Shown here piece by piece: positions 1 to 8,694 of a stretch of 64,000 bases of DNA. The translations under genes were made by a program, and so were the position numbers. Under the pieces are notes generated by a model. That model saw nothing but the letters and a program-made list of their open reading frames with translations. It was not told the origin of the DNA and did not search any database. Position 1 is the first letter of the stretch; every line of letters begins with the position of its first letter. The DNA is taken from assembly GCF_009801115.1 (NCBI RefSeq), contig NZ_VTOL01000010.1, forward strand, positions 1-64,000. Reading direction: 5' to 3'. The stretch comes from Dyadobacter sp. 3J3 (GTDB lineage Bacteria; Bacteroidota; Bacteroidia; Cytophagales; Spirosomataceae).

Positions 1-218
1 GGTAAGTGCTCTAAATTTGTCGCAGGTCGCCCGGGCTTTTTCGTTTATTTGTTTCACAGCTACAAACTTAAAAACATGGGCGGCTTTTTTTTATGCCCTT
101 ACAAATCTATTCGTGATATTGTCTAATAAAAAAATTTAAAATATATTGTAATTGGTCGTATCTTGCGCGGTTACAGTACTAATACCTGAACCTTATAAAA
201 TTTTCCTTAAGCCTTCTT

Positions 219-1577
219 ATGGATAGACGAAATTTTCTTCAAAAAGCAACATTAGCCGGTTCAGCTACCGGAATTTTACCATCCATACTTCTTAACAAAG
301 AAACAGAGCAGGCAAGGGATAAAGTTAGAATTGGCTTTATTGGTGTTGGACTTCGCGGTCGCAATCATTTGCAGCAGGCATTGTTCCGCCCTGATGTGGA
401 GGTAAATGCAATTTGTGACATTGATTCCAATTCGGTTAAAGCTGCATTGGACCTCGTAAAAAAATCAGGCAAAAAAGAACCTGTCGTTTATTCCAAAGGA
501 GATGAGGATTTCCTCAATATGGTAAAAAGGGACGACCTGGACGCTATATTAATTGCTACGCCCTGGCAGTGGCACGTTCCAATGGCCATTGCCGCCATGA
601 AAGCGGGCAAATATGCTGCTGTTGAAGTTTCGGCCACAGTTACCTTACAGGAATCCTGGGATCTTGTCGATACTTTTGAAAAAACAGGTTCGCACTGTAT
701 GATTCTGGAAAACGTTTGTTACCGCCGTGATGTGATGGCCATCCTGAAAATGATTCGGGAAGGAATGTTTGGAGAAATGACTTATGCCCATTGTGGTTAT
801 CAACATGATTTACGCGGAATTAAATTTAACAACGGAACAAGCAATGAAGGTACTGGTGTAGAATTCGGAGAAAAAGGATTCTCCGAAGCAAAATGGCGTA
901 CACAGCATTCCGTTGACCGCAATGGTGATATTTACCCGACGCACGGATTAGGTCCGGTAGCACATTGGATGAATATTAACCGGGGCAATAAATTTAACTA
1001 TCTTACGTCTACGGCGACAAAACCACTTGGTTTGCATAAATATGTTGTAGATCATGGCGGAAAAGATCACCCGAATGCGAAAGTAAATTTCAAACTGGGC
1101 GACGTCGTAACCACAGTAATCCAGTGTCATAACGGAGAAAACATTGTGATCATTCACGATACAAATTCTCCCCGTCCCTATTCCTTAGGATTCAGAGCAC
1201 AGGGAACGGAAGGAATCTGGATGAATGACGGTCACACGATATACCTGGAAGATGTTTCTCCGAAAAAACACGAAGCGGAACCAGATGCGCCTTATTTGAA
1301 AAAATATGACCATCCGCTTTGGACAAAATATGAAAAAGAAGCTGAAAATGCTGGTCATGGCGGAATTGACTATTTCGTTTTCCGTGGCTTTATAGAAGCT
1401 GTAAAAAGAAAAGTTGCGCCACCAATTGATGTTTACGACGCAGCCGTTTGGAGCGCAATCAGTCCGCTTTCTGAATTATCCATCGCCCGGGGAAGTTCAC
1501 CTGTTGAAATTCCTGACTTCACAAGAGGGAAATGGAAAACCAACAAGCCAATTTTTGGCCTTAATGACGAATACTAA
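219..1577 (+). CDS. GH109-like Gfo/Idh/MocA family protein with Tat-type signal
   Basis: Probable NAD-dependent glycosidase or oxidoreductase of the Gfo/Idh/MocA superfamily, closest in motif content to glycoside hydrolase family 109 (alpha-N-acetylgalactosaminidase-like). The N-terminus carries a twin-arginine export motif (RRNFLQ at residues 3-8) followed by a hydrophobic stretch, so it is probably periplasmic. The Rossmann nucleotide loop GVGLRGRNH lies at about residues 42-50. The family blocks ATPWQWHVPMAIAAMKAGKY and ENVCYRRDVMA, then YQHDLR at about 194, are all visible, and a conserved-looking His sits near 242. The length of 452 aa is usual for GH109. It is followed 54 nt downstream by a sugar permease and then a GHMP kinase, which suggests it releases the sugar that these take up and phosphorylate. 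Substrate specificity (GalNAc or another sugar) is inferred. A plain dehydrogenase role cannot be excluded. Confidence 0.85.
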   Translation: MDRRNFLQKATLAGSATGILPSILLNKETEQARDKVRIGFIGVGLRGRNHLQQALFRPDVEVNAICDIDSNSVKAALDLVKKSGKKEPVVYSKGDEDFLNMVKRDDLDAILIATPWQWHVPMAIAAMKAGKYAAVEVSATVTLQESWDLVDTFEKTGSHCMILENVCYRRDVMAILKMIREGMFGEMTYAHCGYQHDLRGIKFNNGTSNEGTGVEFGEKGFSEAKWRTQHSVDRNGDIYPTHGLGPVAHWMNINRGNKFNYLTSTATKPLGLHKYVVDHGGKDHPNAKVNFKLGDVVTTVIQCHNGENIVIIHDTNSPRPYSLGFRAQGTEGIWMNDGHTIYLEDVSPKKHEAEPDAPYLKKYDHPLWTKYEKEAENAGHGGIDYFVFRGFIEAVKRKVAPPIDVYDAAVWSAISPLSELSIARGSSPVEIPDFTRGKWKTNKPIFGLNDEY

Positions 1578-1631
1578 TCTTGTAAATAACAGTTCAATTA
1601 TAACCCGGAAATTTTTAAATACTCAAACTAA

Positions 1632-2861
1632 ATGACTAAGAATAAGAACAATTACCTTGGCCCTCTTGTAATTATCGGTGTAATTTTCTTTGTGATGGGT
1701 TTCATCACATGGGTTAACGGAACTCTGATTACTTTCTTCAAAAAAGCGTTTTCTCTGGATAACACCAGCTCTTACCTTGTAACTTTTGCATTTTTTATTT
1801 CCTACGTGATCATGGCGATCCCATGTTCGATGGTCGTTAAAAAAACCGGTTTTAAAAATGGTATGTCCCTGGCACTTCTCGTGATGGCCGTTGGAACGCT
1901 TATTTTTATTCCTGCTGCTGAAATGGCCTCTTATCCATTATTTCTGGTTGGACTTTTCACGATAGGTATTGGACTTACAGTACTTCAAACTGCCTCCAAT
2001 CCATATGCAACGATTTTAGGGCCGCGTGAAAGTGCTGCACAAAGAATCAGTGTCATGGGGATTGCCAACAAAGGTGCTGGTATCATCAGTCAGATCGTGA
2101 TTGGTAAATTGCTTCTTGCAGGAGCAGAATCGGCTGATCCGAAAGATGAGCTTGACAAAGTTGTTGTGCCTTATCTGATCCTTACAGCAATTCTGGTTGC
2201 TCTGGCACTAGTAATCCGGATGAGCAAAGGTCTTGTAGAAGTTAGTGAAGAAGAAGATGAAGATGAAGATCAAACATCCACTCAGAATATTGTGCAAAAA
2301 ACCAGCGTTTTTCAATATCCAAATCTTGTCTTGGGTGTTATCGCTTTGTTCTGTTACGTTGGTGCGGAAGTTATCGCAGCAGATACAATTATCAGTTATG
2401 GTGTTTCATTAGGAATTCCTGAAAGCGAAGCAAGAGTGTTTGGTGCATACACATTGGGCGGAATGATGTTTGGTTATGTACTTGGGATAATACTTATTCC
2501 AAAATTCGTTTCACAGCAAGCTTATATGATTTTCTCTGCTATCGTTGGACTTGTGGTCACTATCGCAGCATTCGTCACAACTGGCTTCACATCTGTTATG
2601 TGCATTGCAATTCTTGGTTTTGCCAACGCGGTTATCTGGCCGGCTTTATGGCCACTTGCACTTAGCGGATTGGGGAAATTTACAAAAATTGCTTCTGCGC
2701 TTTTAGTAATGGGTATTTCCGGCGGTGCAATTATGCCATTGATTTATGGAGGTCTTTCGGATTCAATTGGCAGCACGCAAAAAGCGTACCTTGTAGTACT
2801 TCCGCTTTATGCATTTATTTTATATTTCGGCCTGGTTGGCCACAAAAAGAAAAGCTGGTAG
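1632..2861 (+). CDS. FucP-like sugar MFS transporter
   Basis: Inner-membrane sugar:proton symporter of the major facilitator superfamily, FucP/glucose-galactose branch. It has 409 aa with about 12 hydrophobic segments. The N-terminal block FFVMGFITWVNGTL is characteristic of the FucP-like family, and the segment ILGFANAVIWPALWPLALSG near residues 327-346 matches the family's second half. The central cytoplasmic loop carries an acidic run (Glu/Asp-rich, residues 205-217). The stop codon is 3 nt before the ATG of the following kinase gene, so the two are surely cotranscribed. The substrate is inferred to be the product of the upstream GH109-like enzyme; galactose, GalNAc, glucose and fucose are all possible from sequence alone. 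Confidence 0.88.
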   Translation: MTKNKNNYLGPLVIIGVIFFVMGFITWVNGTLITFFKKAFSLDNTSSYLVTFAFFISYVIMAIPCSMVVKKTGFKNGMSLALLVMAVGTLIFIPAAEMASYPLFLVGLFTIGIGLTVLQTASNPYATILGPRESAAQRISVMGIANKGAGIISQIVIGKLLLAGAESADPKDELDKVVVPYLILTAILVALALVIRMSKGLVEVSEEEDEDEDQTSTQNIVQKTSVFQYPNLVLGVIALFCYVGAEVIAADTIISYGVSLGIPESEARVFGAYTLGGMMFGYVLGIILIPKFVSQQAYMIFSAIVGLVVTIAAFVTTGFTSVMCIAILGFANAVIWPALWPLALSGLGKFTKIASALLVMGISGGAIMPLIYGGLSDSIGSTQKAYLVVLPLYAFILYFGLVGHKKKSW

Positions 2862-2864
2862 TAC

Positions 2865-3947
2865 ATGAGAATCTCAACGCCCGGCCGTATTTGTTTTTTC
2901 GGGGAACACCAGGATTATCTGGGTCTTCCCGTGATTGCAGCGGCTATTTCAAGAAGAATTAGTATTGACGGTGAATATAGGAATGATGATCAGATCATCC
3001 TTCATTTACCTGATCTCAATGAAAAAATAGAATTCTCTTTGAAGGATACATTTCCGTACATTATTCAGAGAGATTATTTCAGAAGTACAATCAATGTTTT
3101 AAAAAGAAAAGGTCTCGTTTTTTCAAAAGGCTTTGAGTGCAGGATTCACGGAAATATCCCGATCAACTCGGGAACCTCCAGCTCTTCGGCACTGATTGTT
3201 TCCTGGGCGCATTTTCTTGATAAAATGAGTGATAATCCTGCTAATTTCGATCAAAAAGAATTGGGAGAAATTGCCAACGCAGCCGAAGTTCTTGAATTTG
3301 GTGAACCGGGCGGTATGATGGATCATTATTCAACAGCAATCGGCAATGTGATTTACCTTGAATCAACACCCCGAATTTACGTTGAAACGCTGACTCCAAA
3401 ACTAGGCACTTTTGTACTTGGTGATTCGCTCGAACCAAAAGATACGCTTGGAATTCTGTCGCGCTGTCGGTATGGTATGGAAGATGTGATAAGAAAAGTA
3501 ACGCAATACGATCCTTATTTTTCGATCTTTAAAGCACAAATGGTGCAATCTTCCGATTATAAAAAGTTATTATCCCAGGATGAATTAAGCCTTCTTCAGG
3601 CCAATATTGACGACAGGGATATACTTTTAAAAGGAAAAGTGCTGTTGTCACAAAATGTGGAAGAAGACGGAACTGATGCCTTTGATAAGGAATTGGGTTC
3701 TTTGCTTTACCAGCATTACAAAAATCTTCGTGATCATAAGCGTACTTCAACTCCGAAAATAGAAAGAATGATGGATGCTGCACTTTCTGCGGGTGCTTTG
3801 GGTGGCAAAATAAATGGCTCAGGCGGTGGTGGTTGCATGTTTGTTTATGCACCAAACAATGCTGAGCAAGTCGCCGACGCAATTGATAACGCAGGAGGAA
3901 AAAGCTACATTATTAACGTCGATTCCGGAACAAGAATAGAGGCATAA
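2865..3947 (+). CDS. GHMP family sugar kinase (galactokinase-like)
   Basis: Cytoplasmic ATP-dependent sugar 1-kinase of the GHMP superfamily. The N-terminal sugar-binding signature GEHQDYLG is at residues 13-20. The phosphate loop (NSGTSSSSALIV) is near residues 101-112, and the C-terminal glycine-rich GHMP motif (KINGSGGGGCMF) is near 315-326. The galactokinase signature normally reads GEHTDYNGG, and here it is diverged. The C-terminal motif resembles fucose, heptose or mevalonate kinases more than GalK. I therefore do not assign GalK. Gene order (glycosidase, permease, kinase) implies that it phosphorylates the imported sugar. It starts 3 nt after the permease stop. Confidence 0.82.
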   Translation: MRISTPGRICFFGEHQDYLGLPVIAAAISRRISIDGEYRNDDQIILHLPDLNEKIEFSLKDTFPYIIQRDYFRSTINVLKRKGLVFSKGFECRIHGNIPINSGTSSSSALIVSWAHFLDKMSDNPANFDQKELGEIANAAEVLEFGEPGGMMDHYSTAIGNVIYLESTPRIYVETLTPKLGTFVLGDSLEPKDTLGILSRCRYGMEDVIRKVTQYDPYFSIFKAQMVQSSDYKKLLSQDELSLLQANIDDRDILLKGKVLLSQNVEEDGTDAFDKELGSLLYQHYKNLRDHKRTSTPKIERMMDAALSAGALGGKINGSGGGGCMFVYAPNNAEQVADAIDNAGGKSYIINVDSGTRIEA

Positions 3948-3965
3948 CCGTTTTTTTGCGTTAAA

Positions 3966-4011
3966 AATATAAAATCGGCCCGGGATTTAATTTCCGGGCC
4001 GATTTTATATT
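3966..4011 (+). terminator. Hairpin after sugar operon
   Basis: Long inverted repeat: 3971-3983 (AAAATCGGCCCGG) pairs perfectly with 3994-4006, and A/T pairs extend the stem outward on both sides around a 10-nt loop. It follows the kinase stop codon by about 20 nt. There is no clean U-run, only AT-rich sequence, so this is a probable rather than certain intrinsic terminator. Confidence 0.6.
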
Positions 4012-4046
4012 ATATGAATAAATTATACTTATAATATAAATGCACC

Positions 4047-4075
4047 TTTGTAATTCCATTTGTGTTTTACTTTTG
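4047..4075 (+). promoter_or_regulatory. Putative Bacteroidetes-type promoter for ispG
   Basis: TTTG at 4047-4050 and TACTTTTG at 4068-4075, 17 nt apart, match the known Bacteroidetes primary sigma-factor consensus (TTTG or TTG, 17-23 nt, TAnnTTTG). They lie about 130 nt upstream of the ispG ATG. This is sequence match only, with no transcript evidence. Confidence 0.4.
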
Positions 4076-4208
4076 TGTAATTTGTAACCTGGTTTCCGCC
4101 GGAAACACTAATGCTCTGATGCTCTATTTTCTGTTAGGATTAAAATAGTGTGATAGCACTCAAATTTTTTACGAGTAGACTAATGATCTGCTTAAAAACA
4201 AAAACAAG

Positions 4209-6218
4209 ATGTCCATTTTGACAGCTCCTGAGAATAAATTGAATATATACTGCCCTTCCCTTACCGAGTATAAGCGGAGGAAAACCATTACTATTAACAT
4301 TGGTGACATTCCTATGGGGTCTGATTATCCGATCCGGATTCAGTCCATGACAACTGTTGATACCATGGATACGCAGGGATCCATTGACGAAGTTATTCGG
4401 ATGGTAGAATCCGGCTGCGAGTATGTGCGTATCACGGCTCCTAGTGTTAAAGAAGCTCAAAATCTTGAAAATATACGGAAAGGATTGCATCAAAGAGGAA
4501 TTTTCATTCCTCTGATTGCTGATATACATTTTACACCAAATGCAGCCGAACTGGCAGCAAGAATTGTTGAAAAAGTACGTATTAATCCTGGAAACTACGC
4601 AGATAGAAAACGTTTCGAAGTGATTGATTACACCGATTCTTCTTACGCCGCAGAGTTGGAACGAATCCGGGAAAAGTTTATTCCGCTGATTAAAATCTGT
4701 AAGGAGTACGGTACTGCGATGCGCATTGGTACAAATCATGGATCACTTTCCGATCGTATTTTAAGTCGTTACGGTGATACGCCACTCGGAATGGTTGAAT
4801 CTGCACTGGAATTTCTAAGAATTTGCGAGGAATTCAATTACTTCAATATTGCTCTTTCCATGAAATCCAGCAATACGCAGGTGATGGTAGAAGCATATCG
4901 ATTACTTGTTCAACGACTTGATCAAGAAGGTTTGAAACCTTATCCCTTGCATTTGGGAGTGACAGAAGCTGGTGAAGCAGAAGACGGAAGAATAAAATCC
5001 GCGGTTGGAATTGGCACATTACTGGAAGATGGTTTGGGTGATACCGTTCGTGTTTCGCTGACTGAAGCACCTGAAAAAGAAGCACCTGTGGCTCGTGCAT
5101 TGGTCGAAAGATATAATCACCGCTCATCTCATGAGCATATAGAAGTCATTGAGTCATGTCCCATCAATCCTTTTCAATATACAAAAAGAGAAACACAAGA
5201 AGTATTTAATATAGGCGGACTGAACGTTCCACGGGTGATCGCTGATTATTCAGATCTTGGCGTTGAACAATATGATGATTTAAAAAGCATCGGCCATTTC
5301 TTTTTGCCAGTGCCTGATAAATGGGCCATGAACGATCAGGGAGCTGATTTTATTTATTCAGGAAGTAAAGCCATTCCGTTTATGTTACCAAATGGTTTGA
5401 AAGAAATTCTTGATCATCCGCAATGGATTCAACATAAAGACCGTACAAATAAATTTCCGGCACTAACCGTCCACGAATATTATTCAGCCACTGAAACTTC
5501 CTCTCAATTAAATTTCATTAAAGGTAATATTCATCAGTTTAATATCTCTTTTCTTGAAAGAATCCGTGATGATAAAAACATTGTGCTTCTGCTGCATTCT
5601 GAAAACGATCATGCGATGCCAGAAATGCGAAGGTTTTTCTATCGGCTCGTAGAAATGAAAATAAAAACGCCGGTTATCATCCAGCGTACCTACGAAACCG
5701 ATCTAGGTGACAGCTTAACCCTATATTCAGCGACGGATATTGGTGGTTTGCTTGTAGATGGATTTGGAGACGGTACACTATTATCACCTGATTTTCAATA
5801 TCCGATTTCGCAGAAAGAAAAGATAAAATTAGCCGCTTCGTACAATAGCATTGCTTTTGGCATTTTGCAGGCCGCCAGAACGCGGATGTCGAAAACTGAA
5901 TATATCTCCTGCCCTTCCTGTGGCCGGACTTTGTTTGATTTACAGGAAACAACGGCCATGATCCGGAAATATACCGAGCATTTGAAAGGTTTAAAAATCG
6001 GGATTATGGGTTGTATCGTGAACGGACCGGGAGAAATGGCAGATGCAGATTATGGATATGTGGGTATGGGCAAAGATAAAATTGCTTTATACCGTGGACA
6101 GGAAGTTGTAAAACGTTCTGTAACAGCTGCAAAGGCGGTTGATGAATTAATTGAACTAATCAAGGAAGATGGCCGATGGATTGATCCGGGTAAGGACGAA
6201 ACTTTCAAACTTTCTTAA
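4209..6218 (+). CDS. ispG: (E)-4-hydroxy-3-methylbut-2-enyl-diphosphate synthase, long form
   Basis: IspG/GcpE converts methylerythritol 2,4-cyclodiphosphate to HMBPP in the non-mevalonate isoprenoid pathway, using a [4Fe-4S] cluster. The N-terminal TIM-barrel half starts with the typical VNIGD-like and PIRIQSMTTVDTMDT blocks (about residues 30-55). The C-terminal cluster domain contains CPSC at about 567-570 and GCIVNGPGEMADADYGYVG at about 602-620, which supply the cluster cysteines and the substrate-binding Glu. At 669 aa it is far longer than the roughly 370-aa E. coli enzyme. The extra segment between the two halves is the known inserted domain of Bacteroidetes, Chlamydia and plant IspG. 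It has its own promoter-like box upstream and is followed 24 nt later by a small membrane-protein gene. Confidence 0.96.
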   Translation: MSILTAPENKLNIYCPSLTEYKRRKTITINIGDIPMGSDYPIRIQSMTTVDTMDTQGSIDEVIRMVESGCEYVRITAPSVKEAQNLENIRKGLHQRGIFIPLIADIHFTPNAAELAARIVEKVRINPGNYADRKRFEVIDYTDSSYAAELERIREKFIPLIKICKEYGTAMRIGTNHGSLSDRILSRYGDTPLGMVESALEFLRICEEFNYFNIALSMKSSNTQVMVEAYRLLVQRLDQEGLKPYPLHLGVTEAGEAEDGRIKSAVGIGTLLEDGLGDTVRVSLTEAPEKEAPVARALVERYNHRSSHEHIEVIESCPINPFQYTKRETQEVFNIGGLNVPRVIADYSDLGVEQYDDLKSIGHFFLPVPDKWAMNDQGADFIYSGSKAIPFMLPNGLKEILDHPQWIQHKDRTNKFPALTVHEYYSATETSSQLNFIKGNIHQFNISFLERIRDDKNIVLLLHSENDHAMPEMRRFFYRLVEMKIKTPVIIQRTYETDLGDSLTLYSATDIGGLLVDGFGDGTLLSPDFQYPISQKEKIKLAASYNSIAFGILQAARTRMSKTEYISCPSCGRTLFDLQETTAMIRKYTEHLKGLKIGIMGCIVNGPGEMADADYGYVGMGKDKIALYRGQEVVKRSVTAAKAVDELIELIKEDGRWIDPGKDETFKLS

Positions 6219-6242
6219 TTTCGAATTTTAAACTTGTTTGAT

Positions 6243-6422
6243 ATGAAAAAGTATTTTCAGCTTGGAGACGTATTTTATTATTTCGTCAGGGTATTCAAAA
6301 AACGCGACCCAAATGATCCGACTTCATTCAATCTCAGGATGATGCATGGTATTAACCGGATTTCAATAATTATGTTTTTATTTTGTCTGATCGTAATGAT
6401 CGTACGCGCCTTTACAAGATGA
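6243..6422 (+). CDS. Small single-span membrane protein (DUF6728-like)
   Basis: Conserved-looking 59-aa protein of unknown function. It begins MKKYFQLGDVFYYFVRVFKK, has a basic middle region with FNLRMMHGINRIS, and ends in one hydrophobic helix (IIMFLFCLIVMIV). I recall a Bacteroidetes family, DUF6728, with this layout, but that assignment is from memory. An in-frame TTG nine bases upstream (6234) would add three residues, and I prefer the ATG. Its stop overlaps the ATG of the next gene (ATGA), so the two are translationally coupled. Confidence 0.7.
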   Translation: MKKYFQLGDVFYYFVRVFKKRDPNDPTSFNLRMMHGINRISIIMFLFCLIVMIVRAFTR

Positions 6423-6769
6423 ATTTAGAATCAATCCGGGATTTTTGTCTGGACCTGCCGGGAGTAATCGAAGAGCTTCCGTTCGGTCCAGATACGCTTG
6501 TATTTAAGGTAATGGGAAAAGTGTTTTTATTGACACCTATGGATTCGGCCAAACCTCAATTTAACGCAAAATGTAATCCCGAAAAAGCCGAAGAACTACG
6601 CGAAAAATATTCAGATATCCAGCCAGGATATCATATGAATAAAAAACACTGGAACACCGTGCTCATTACCGGAAGTATTCCAAGTGAGCTTTTGTATGGC
6701 TTGATTAAAGATTCTTACGAGTTGGTTGTGGATAGTTTGCCTAAGAAAGATAAGGCTGCTTTGAAATAA
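6419..6769 (+). CDS. MmcQ/YjbR family protein
   Basis: A 116-aa member of the MmcQ/YjbR family, which has a CyaY-like fold with a double-wing motif and is often annotated as DNA-binding although its role is poorly known. Visible family blocks are CLDLPGVIEELPFGPDTLVFKVMGKVF at the N-terminus (PFG followed by the FKV strand), then KCNPEKAEELRE, PGYHMNKKHWNTV near residues 70-82, and the C-terminal SYELVVDSLPKK. The open frame extends upstream to 6383, but homology begins at MNLESIRDFCL. That ATG overlaps the preceding stop as ATGA, so I chose 6419. Confidence 0.85.
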   Translation: MNLESIRDFCLDLPGVIEELPFGPDTLVFKVMGKVFLLTPMDSAKPQFNAKCNPEKAEELREKYSDIQPGYHMNKKHWNTVLITGSIPSELLYGLIKDSYELVVDSLPKKDKAALK

Positions 6770-6805
6770 AAGAGTTGTTTAAGTACGATTTATAACATTG
6801 ATCAA

Positions 6806-7051
6806 ATGGATAAAAATACATCTATATCAATAGGGCAGCATTTTGATTCTTTTATTCAAAATCAAATTGACTCCGGGCGTTACACTTCGACGACCGATGT
6901 TGTACTTGCAGGCTTACGTTTGCTGGAACAGGAAGAGAAAAAGCAAGTTATGCTTAGAAAAGCATTGATCGAAGGCGAAGAAAGCGGATGGGTAGAAAAT
7001 TTCAATCCGTCTGATTTTAAGGCCAAGCTTAAGAAAAATAATACGATATAG
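6806..7051 (+). CDS. Type II antitoxin, ParD-like (ribbon-helix-helix)
   Basis: An 81-aa antitoxin of the ParD/CopG type. The N-terminal ribbon-helix-helix segment (TSISIGQHFDSFIQNQIDSG then the helix STTDVVLAGLRLLEQEE) is typical of ParD. The Lys/Glu-rich C-terminal tail (LRKALIEGEESG to the end) is the toxin-binding part. It is expected to bind its own promoter and neutralise the ParE-like toxin encoded immediately downstream, whose GTG start shares one base with the TAG stop here. Confidence 0.9.
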   Translation: MDKNTSISIGQHFDSFIQNQIDSGRYTSTTDVVLAGLRLLEQEEKKQVMLRKALIEGEESGWVENFNPSDFKAKLKKNNTI

Positions 7052-7344
7052 TGACCAATTATAAACTCACAAACCTGGCTGTATATGATCTAGAGAAAAT
7101 CTGGGAATATACGGTTGAGGAATGGTCACTATCGCAAGCTGAAAAATATATTAACGGATTGTTGATAAGCTTTGACTTGATTGGTACAGGAAGAATCAAA
7201 GGGAAATCAATTGATCAAGTCCGAGAAGGCTACAAGAAAGCACTCTATCGGAAGCATTACATATTCTTCCGATTATCCTCGAATCAGGTAGTGGAAATTA
7301 TTCGTATTTTACATATCACTATGGATGTAAATACCCATTTGTAA
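7051..7344 (+). CDS. Type II toxin, ParE/RelE superfamily
   Basis: A 97-aa ParE-like toxin. It opens with YKLTNLAVYDLEKIWEYT, the classic N-terminal helix pattern of ParE (AxxDLxxIWxYT). It carries the central REGYKKALYRKHYIFFRL strand block and ends with VEIIRILHITMDVNTHL, matching the family's IxRILHxxMD motif. ParE proteins inhibit DNA gyrase; RelE relatives cleave mRNA. The ParE-type ending favours gyrase poisoning, but that is inference. The start is GTG, overlapping the antitoxin stop by one base, and a strong bidirectional terminator follows. Confidence 0.9.
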   Translation: MTNYKLTNLAVYDLEKIWEYTVEEWSLSQAEKYINGLLISFDLIGTGRIKGKSIDQVREGYKKALYRKHYIFFRLSSNQVVEIIRILHITMDVNTHL

Positions 7345-7389
7345 ATTTAGGTTCATGATGTTGATTTATTAATAAGTCAGATGTAAAGC

Positions 7390-7415
7390 AAAAAGCGGCC
7401 TTCAAGCCGCTTTTT
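7390..7415. terminator. Bidirectional terminator between parE-like and gldC
   Basis: AAAAAGCGGC at 7390-7399 pairs with GCCGCTTTTT at 7406-7415 around a 6-nt loop. It gives a GC stem plus T-tract on both strands and lies between convergent genes. Confidence 0.82.
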
Positions 7416-7449
7416 ATGATTTAAAATGAAATTATAAAAGTACAAAAAC

Positions 7450-7791
7450 CTATTTCGCAGCTTTCATTTCTTCATCCAGTTTCTTGCTTAGTGTTTCGCA
7501 AACGCCTTCAATTGCGTCAGACATCACTGTATCGTTTGTAGCAGTTAGCAAAGTATCTGCTATTCCACTCATTATTTCAATGTAAAAACGTTTCATTTCA
7601 AAAACTTCCATGTCTTTCGTCCAAAGGTCAATTTTCAAAGTACCTCTGTGATAATGATCCCAAACTGCAATAGCAATGGCGCGGGTATCATTAATTCCTT
7701 CGTTTGGATTGTCGGTCGCAGACCAGTGAATTTTATCAGGTACGTTTTGATTATCTAGTTCAACAGTGAAATGAATCTCGGAATTTTTCAT
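7450..7791 (-). CDS. gldC: Gliding motility protein GldC
   Basis: A 113-aa cytoplasmic GldC homologue. GldC belongs to the set of Gld proteins linked to Bacteroidetes gliding and the type IX secretion system, but its biochemical role is unknown and it is not always essential for gliding. Family blocks seen: SEIHFTVELD..NVPDKIHWSA at the start, the ALK-like core WDHYHRGTLKIDLWTKDMEVFEMKRFY, and SGIADTLLTATND near the end. The open frame continues 8 codons upstream to 7815, but the family begins at MKNSEIHF, so the ATG at 7791 is preferred. No other gld genes are in the window. Confidence 0.88.
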   Translation of the reverse strand: MKNSEIHFTVELDNQNVPDKIHWSATDNPNEGINDTRAIAIAVWDHYHRGTLKIDLWTKDMEVFEMKRFYIEIMSGIADTLLTATNDTVMSDAIEGVCETLSKKLDEEMKAAK

Positions 7792-7855
7792 AAAAGGATT
7801 AAATATTTTTCGCAAAAGTAAGACAAAGTAACAACACCTGACACTTTCAGGTTCG

Positions 7856-8587
7856 CTACTTTCCTGATTGGCCGAAAACTGTTTTCAAAATATCACTTAC
7901 TCTGGCTACCGGATCCTTCCTGATTTTCTTTTCTTCCTGTGCGATCAACGTGTATAGTCCATCAATTGTCTTCTGCGTTGCATATCCTTTCAAATCCGGA
8001 TTTACCTTTTTCACTAACGGAATTTCGTTGTACGTTTTTACAAGATCAGCGTAATATTGTGTCGCCTTATTTAGACTTAAAGTACTGTCAACAACCGGAA
8101 AAAAAGTATTATAGAGATCCTGGTTTGTCGTTTTTTGAAGATACTTCGTTGCCGCGTCATCCTGTCCTTTTAAAATACTAAGCGCATCCGTTATGGTCAT
8201 GGAAGTAATCGCTTTAACAAAAATCGGTTTGGACTTTTTGGCTGCATCCTCAGCAGCCCGGTTTAGCGAAAGTGTGAATTTGTCAACTTCTTTTCCCAAT
8301 CCAAGTTTACGAAGCGTTGCAGTTACTTTCTGAGCCTCTGGCGGTACAACAATTTTGATCAGTTCATTCTTAAAGAATCCGTCTGTTTTTGAAGCTTCGG
8401 CAGATCCGTTACTAATCCCAACAGTTAATGCTTCTTTCAAACCTTTTACAATATCGGCGTTAGATAATGAAGATGATCCTTCCGGTTTTTTGAATGAGTC
8501 CAAAACCTTTCCGAGATTAAACTGAGCCATTGAAGCACAGCTACATGAAATCCACAAAAAGACAATTAATAGTATTTTACGATTCAT
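7856..8587 (-). CDS. DUF4197 domain-containing exported protein
   Basis: A 243-aa protein of the DUF4197 family, function unknown. A signal peptide is visible (MNRKILLIVFLWISCSCASMAQ, with a likely signal peptidase I cut after SMA). The body is mainly helical with the family blocks GLKEALTVGISNGS, DGFFKNELIKIVVPPEAQKV and GLYTLIAQEEKKIRKDPVARVSDILKTVFG. It is expected in the periplasm or attached to the envelope. It is transcribed alone, upstream of and in the same direction as gldC. A short hairpin (7836-7841 with 7847-7852) lies just after its stop. Confidence 0.85.
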   Translation of the reverse strand: MNRKILLIVFLWISCSCASMAQFNLGKVLDSFKKPEGSSSLSNADIVKGLKEALTVGISNGSAEASKTDGFFKNELIKIVVPPEAQKVTATLRKLGLGKEVDKFTLSLNRAAEDAAKKSKPIFVKAITSMTITDALSILKGQDDAATKYLQKTTNQDLYNTFFPVVDSTLSLNKATQYYADLVKTYNEIPLVKKVNPDLKGYATQKTIDGLYTLIAQEEKKIRKDPVARVSDILKTVFGQSGK

Positions 8588-8649
8588 TGGGGTTACTCTG
8601 TTTAATGCACACTAAGTTTCAAACGTAATCAATAACAATTAATTTTACT

Positions 8650-8657
8650 TAATTTTG
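8650..8657 (+). promoter_or_regulatory. Putative -7 promoter box upstream of cinA
   Basis: TAATTTTG matches the Bacteroidetes -7 consensus TAnnTTTG and lies 37 nt before the cinA ATG. No clear -33 TTG sits at the usual distance, so the support is weak. Confidence 0.3.
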
Positions 8658-8694
8658 GAAAAATAAACGGTTCAATTCATTCAAATTCGCATTT

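Noticed and set aside
1..218. Possible end of an upstream gene or terminator at the left edge
   Set aside because: The GCCCGGGC palindrome near 30 and a T-rich run near 85 do not form a convincing hairpin terminator, and no open frame with coding character runs in from the edge.
4140..4739. 199-codon open frame on the minus strand
   Set aside because: It lies fully antisense to the first part of ispG and its leader; the translation has no recognisable domain and an odd, Cys/Phe/Asn-rich composition.
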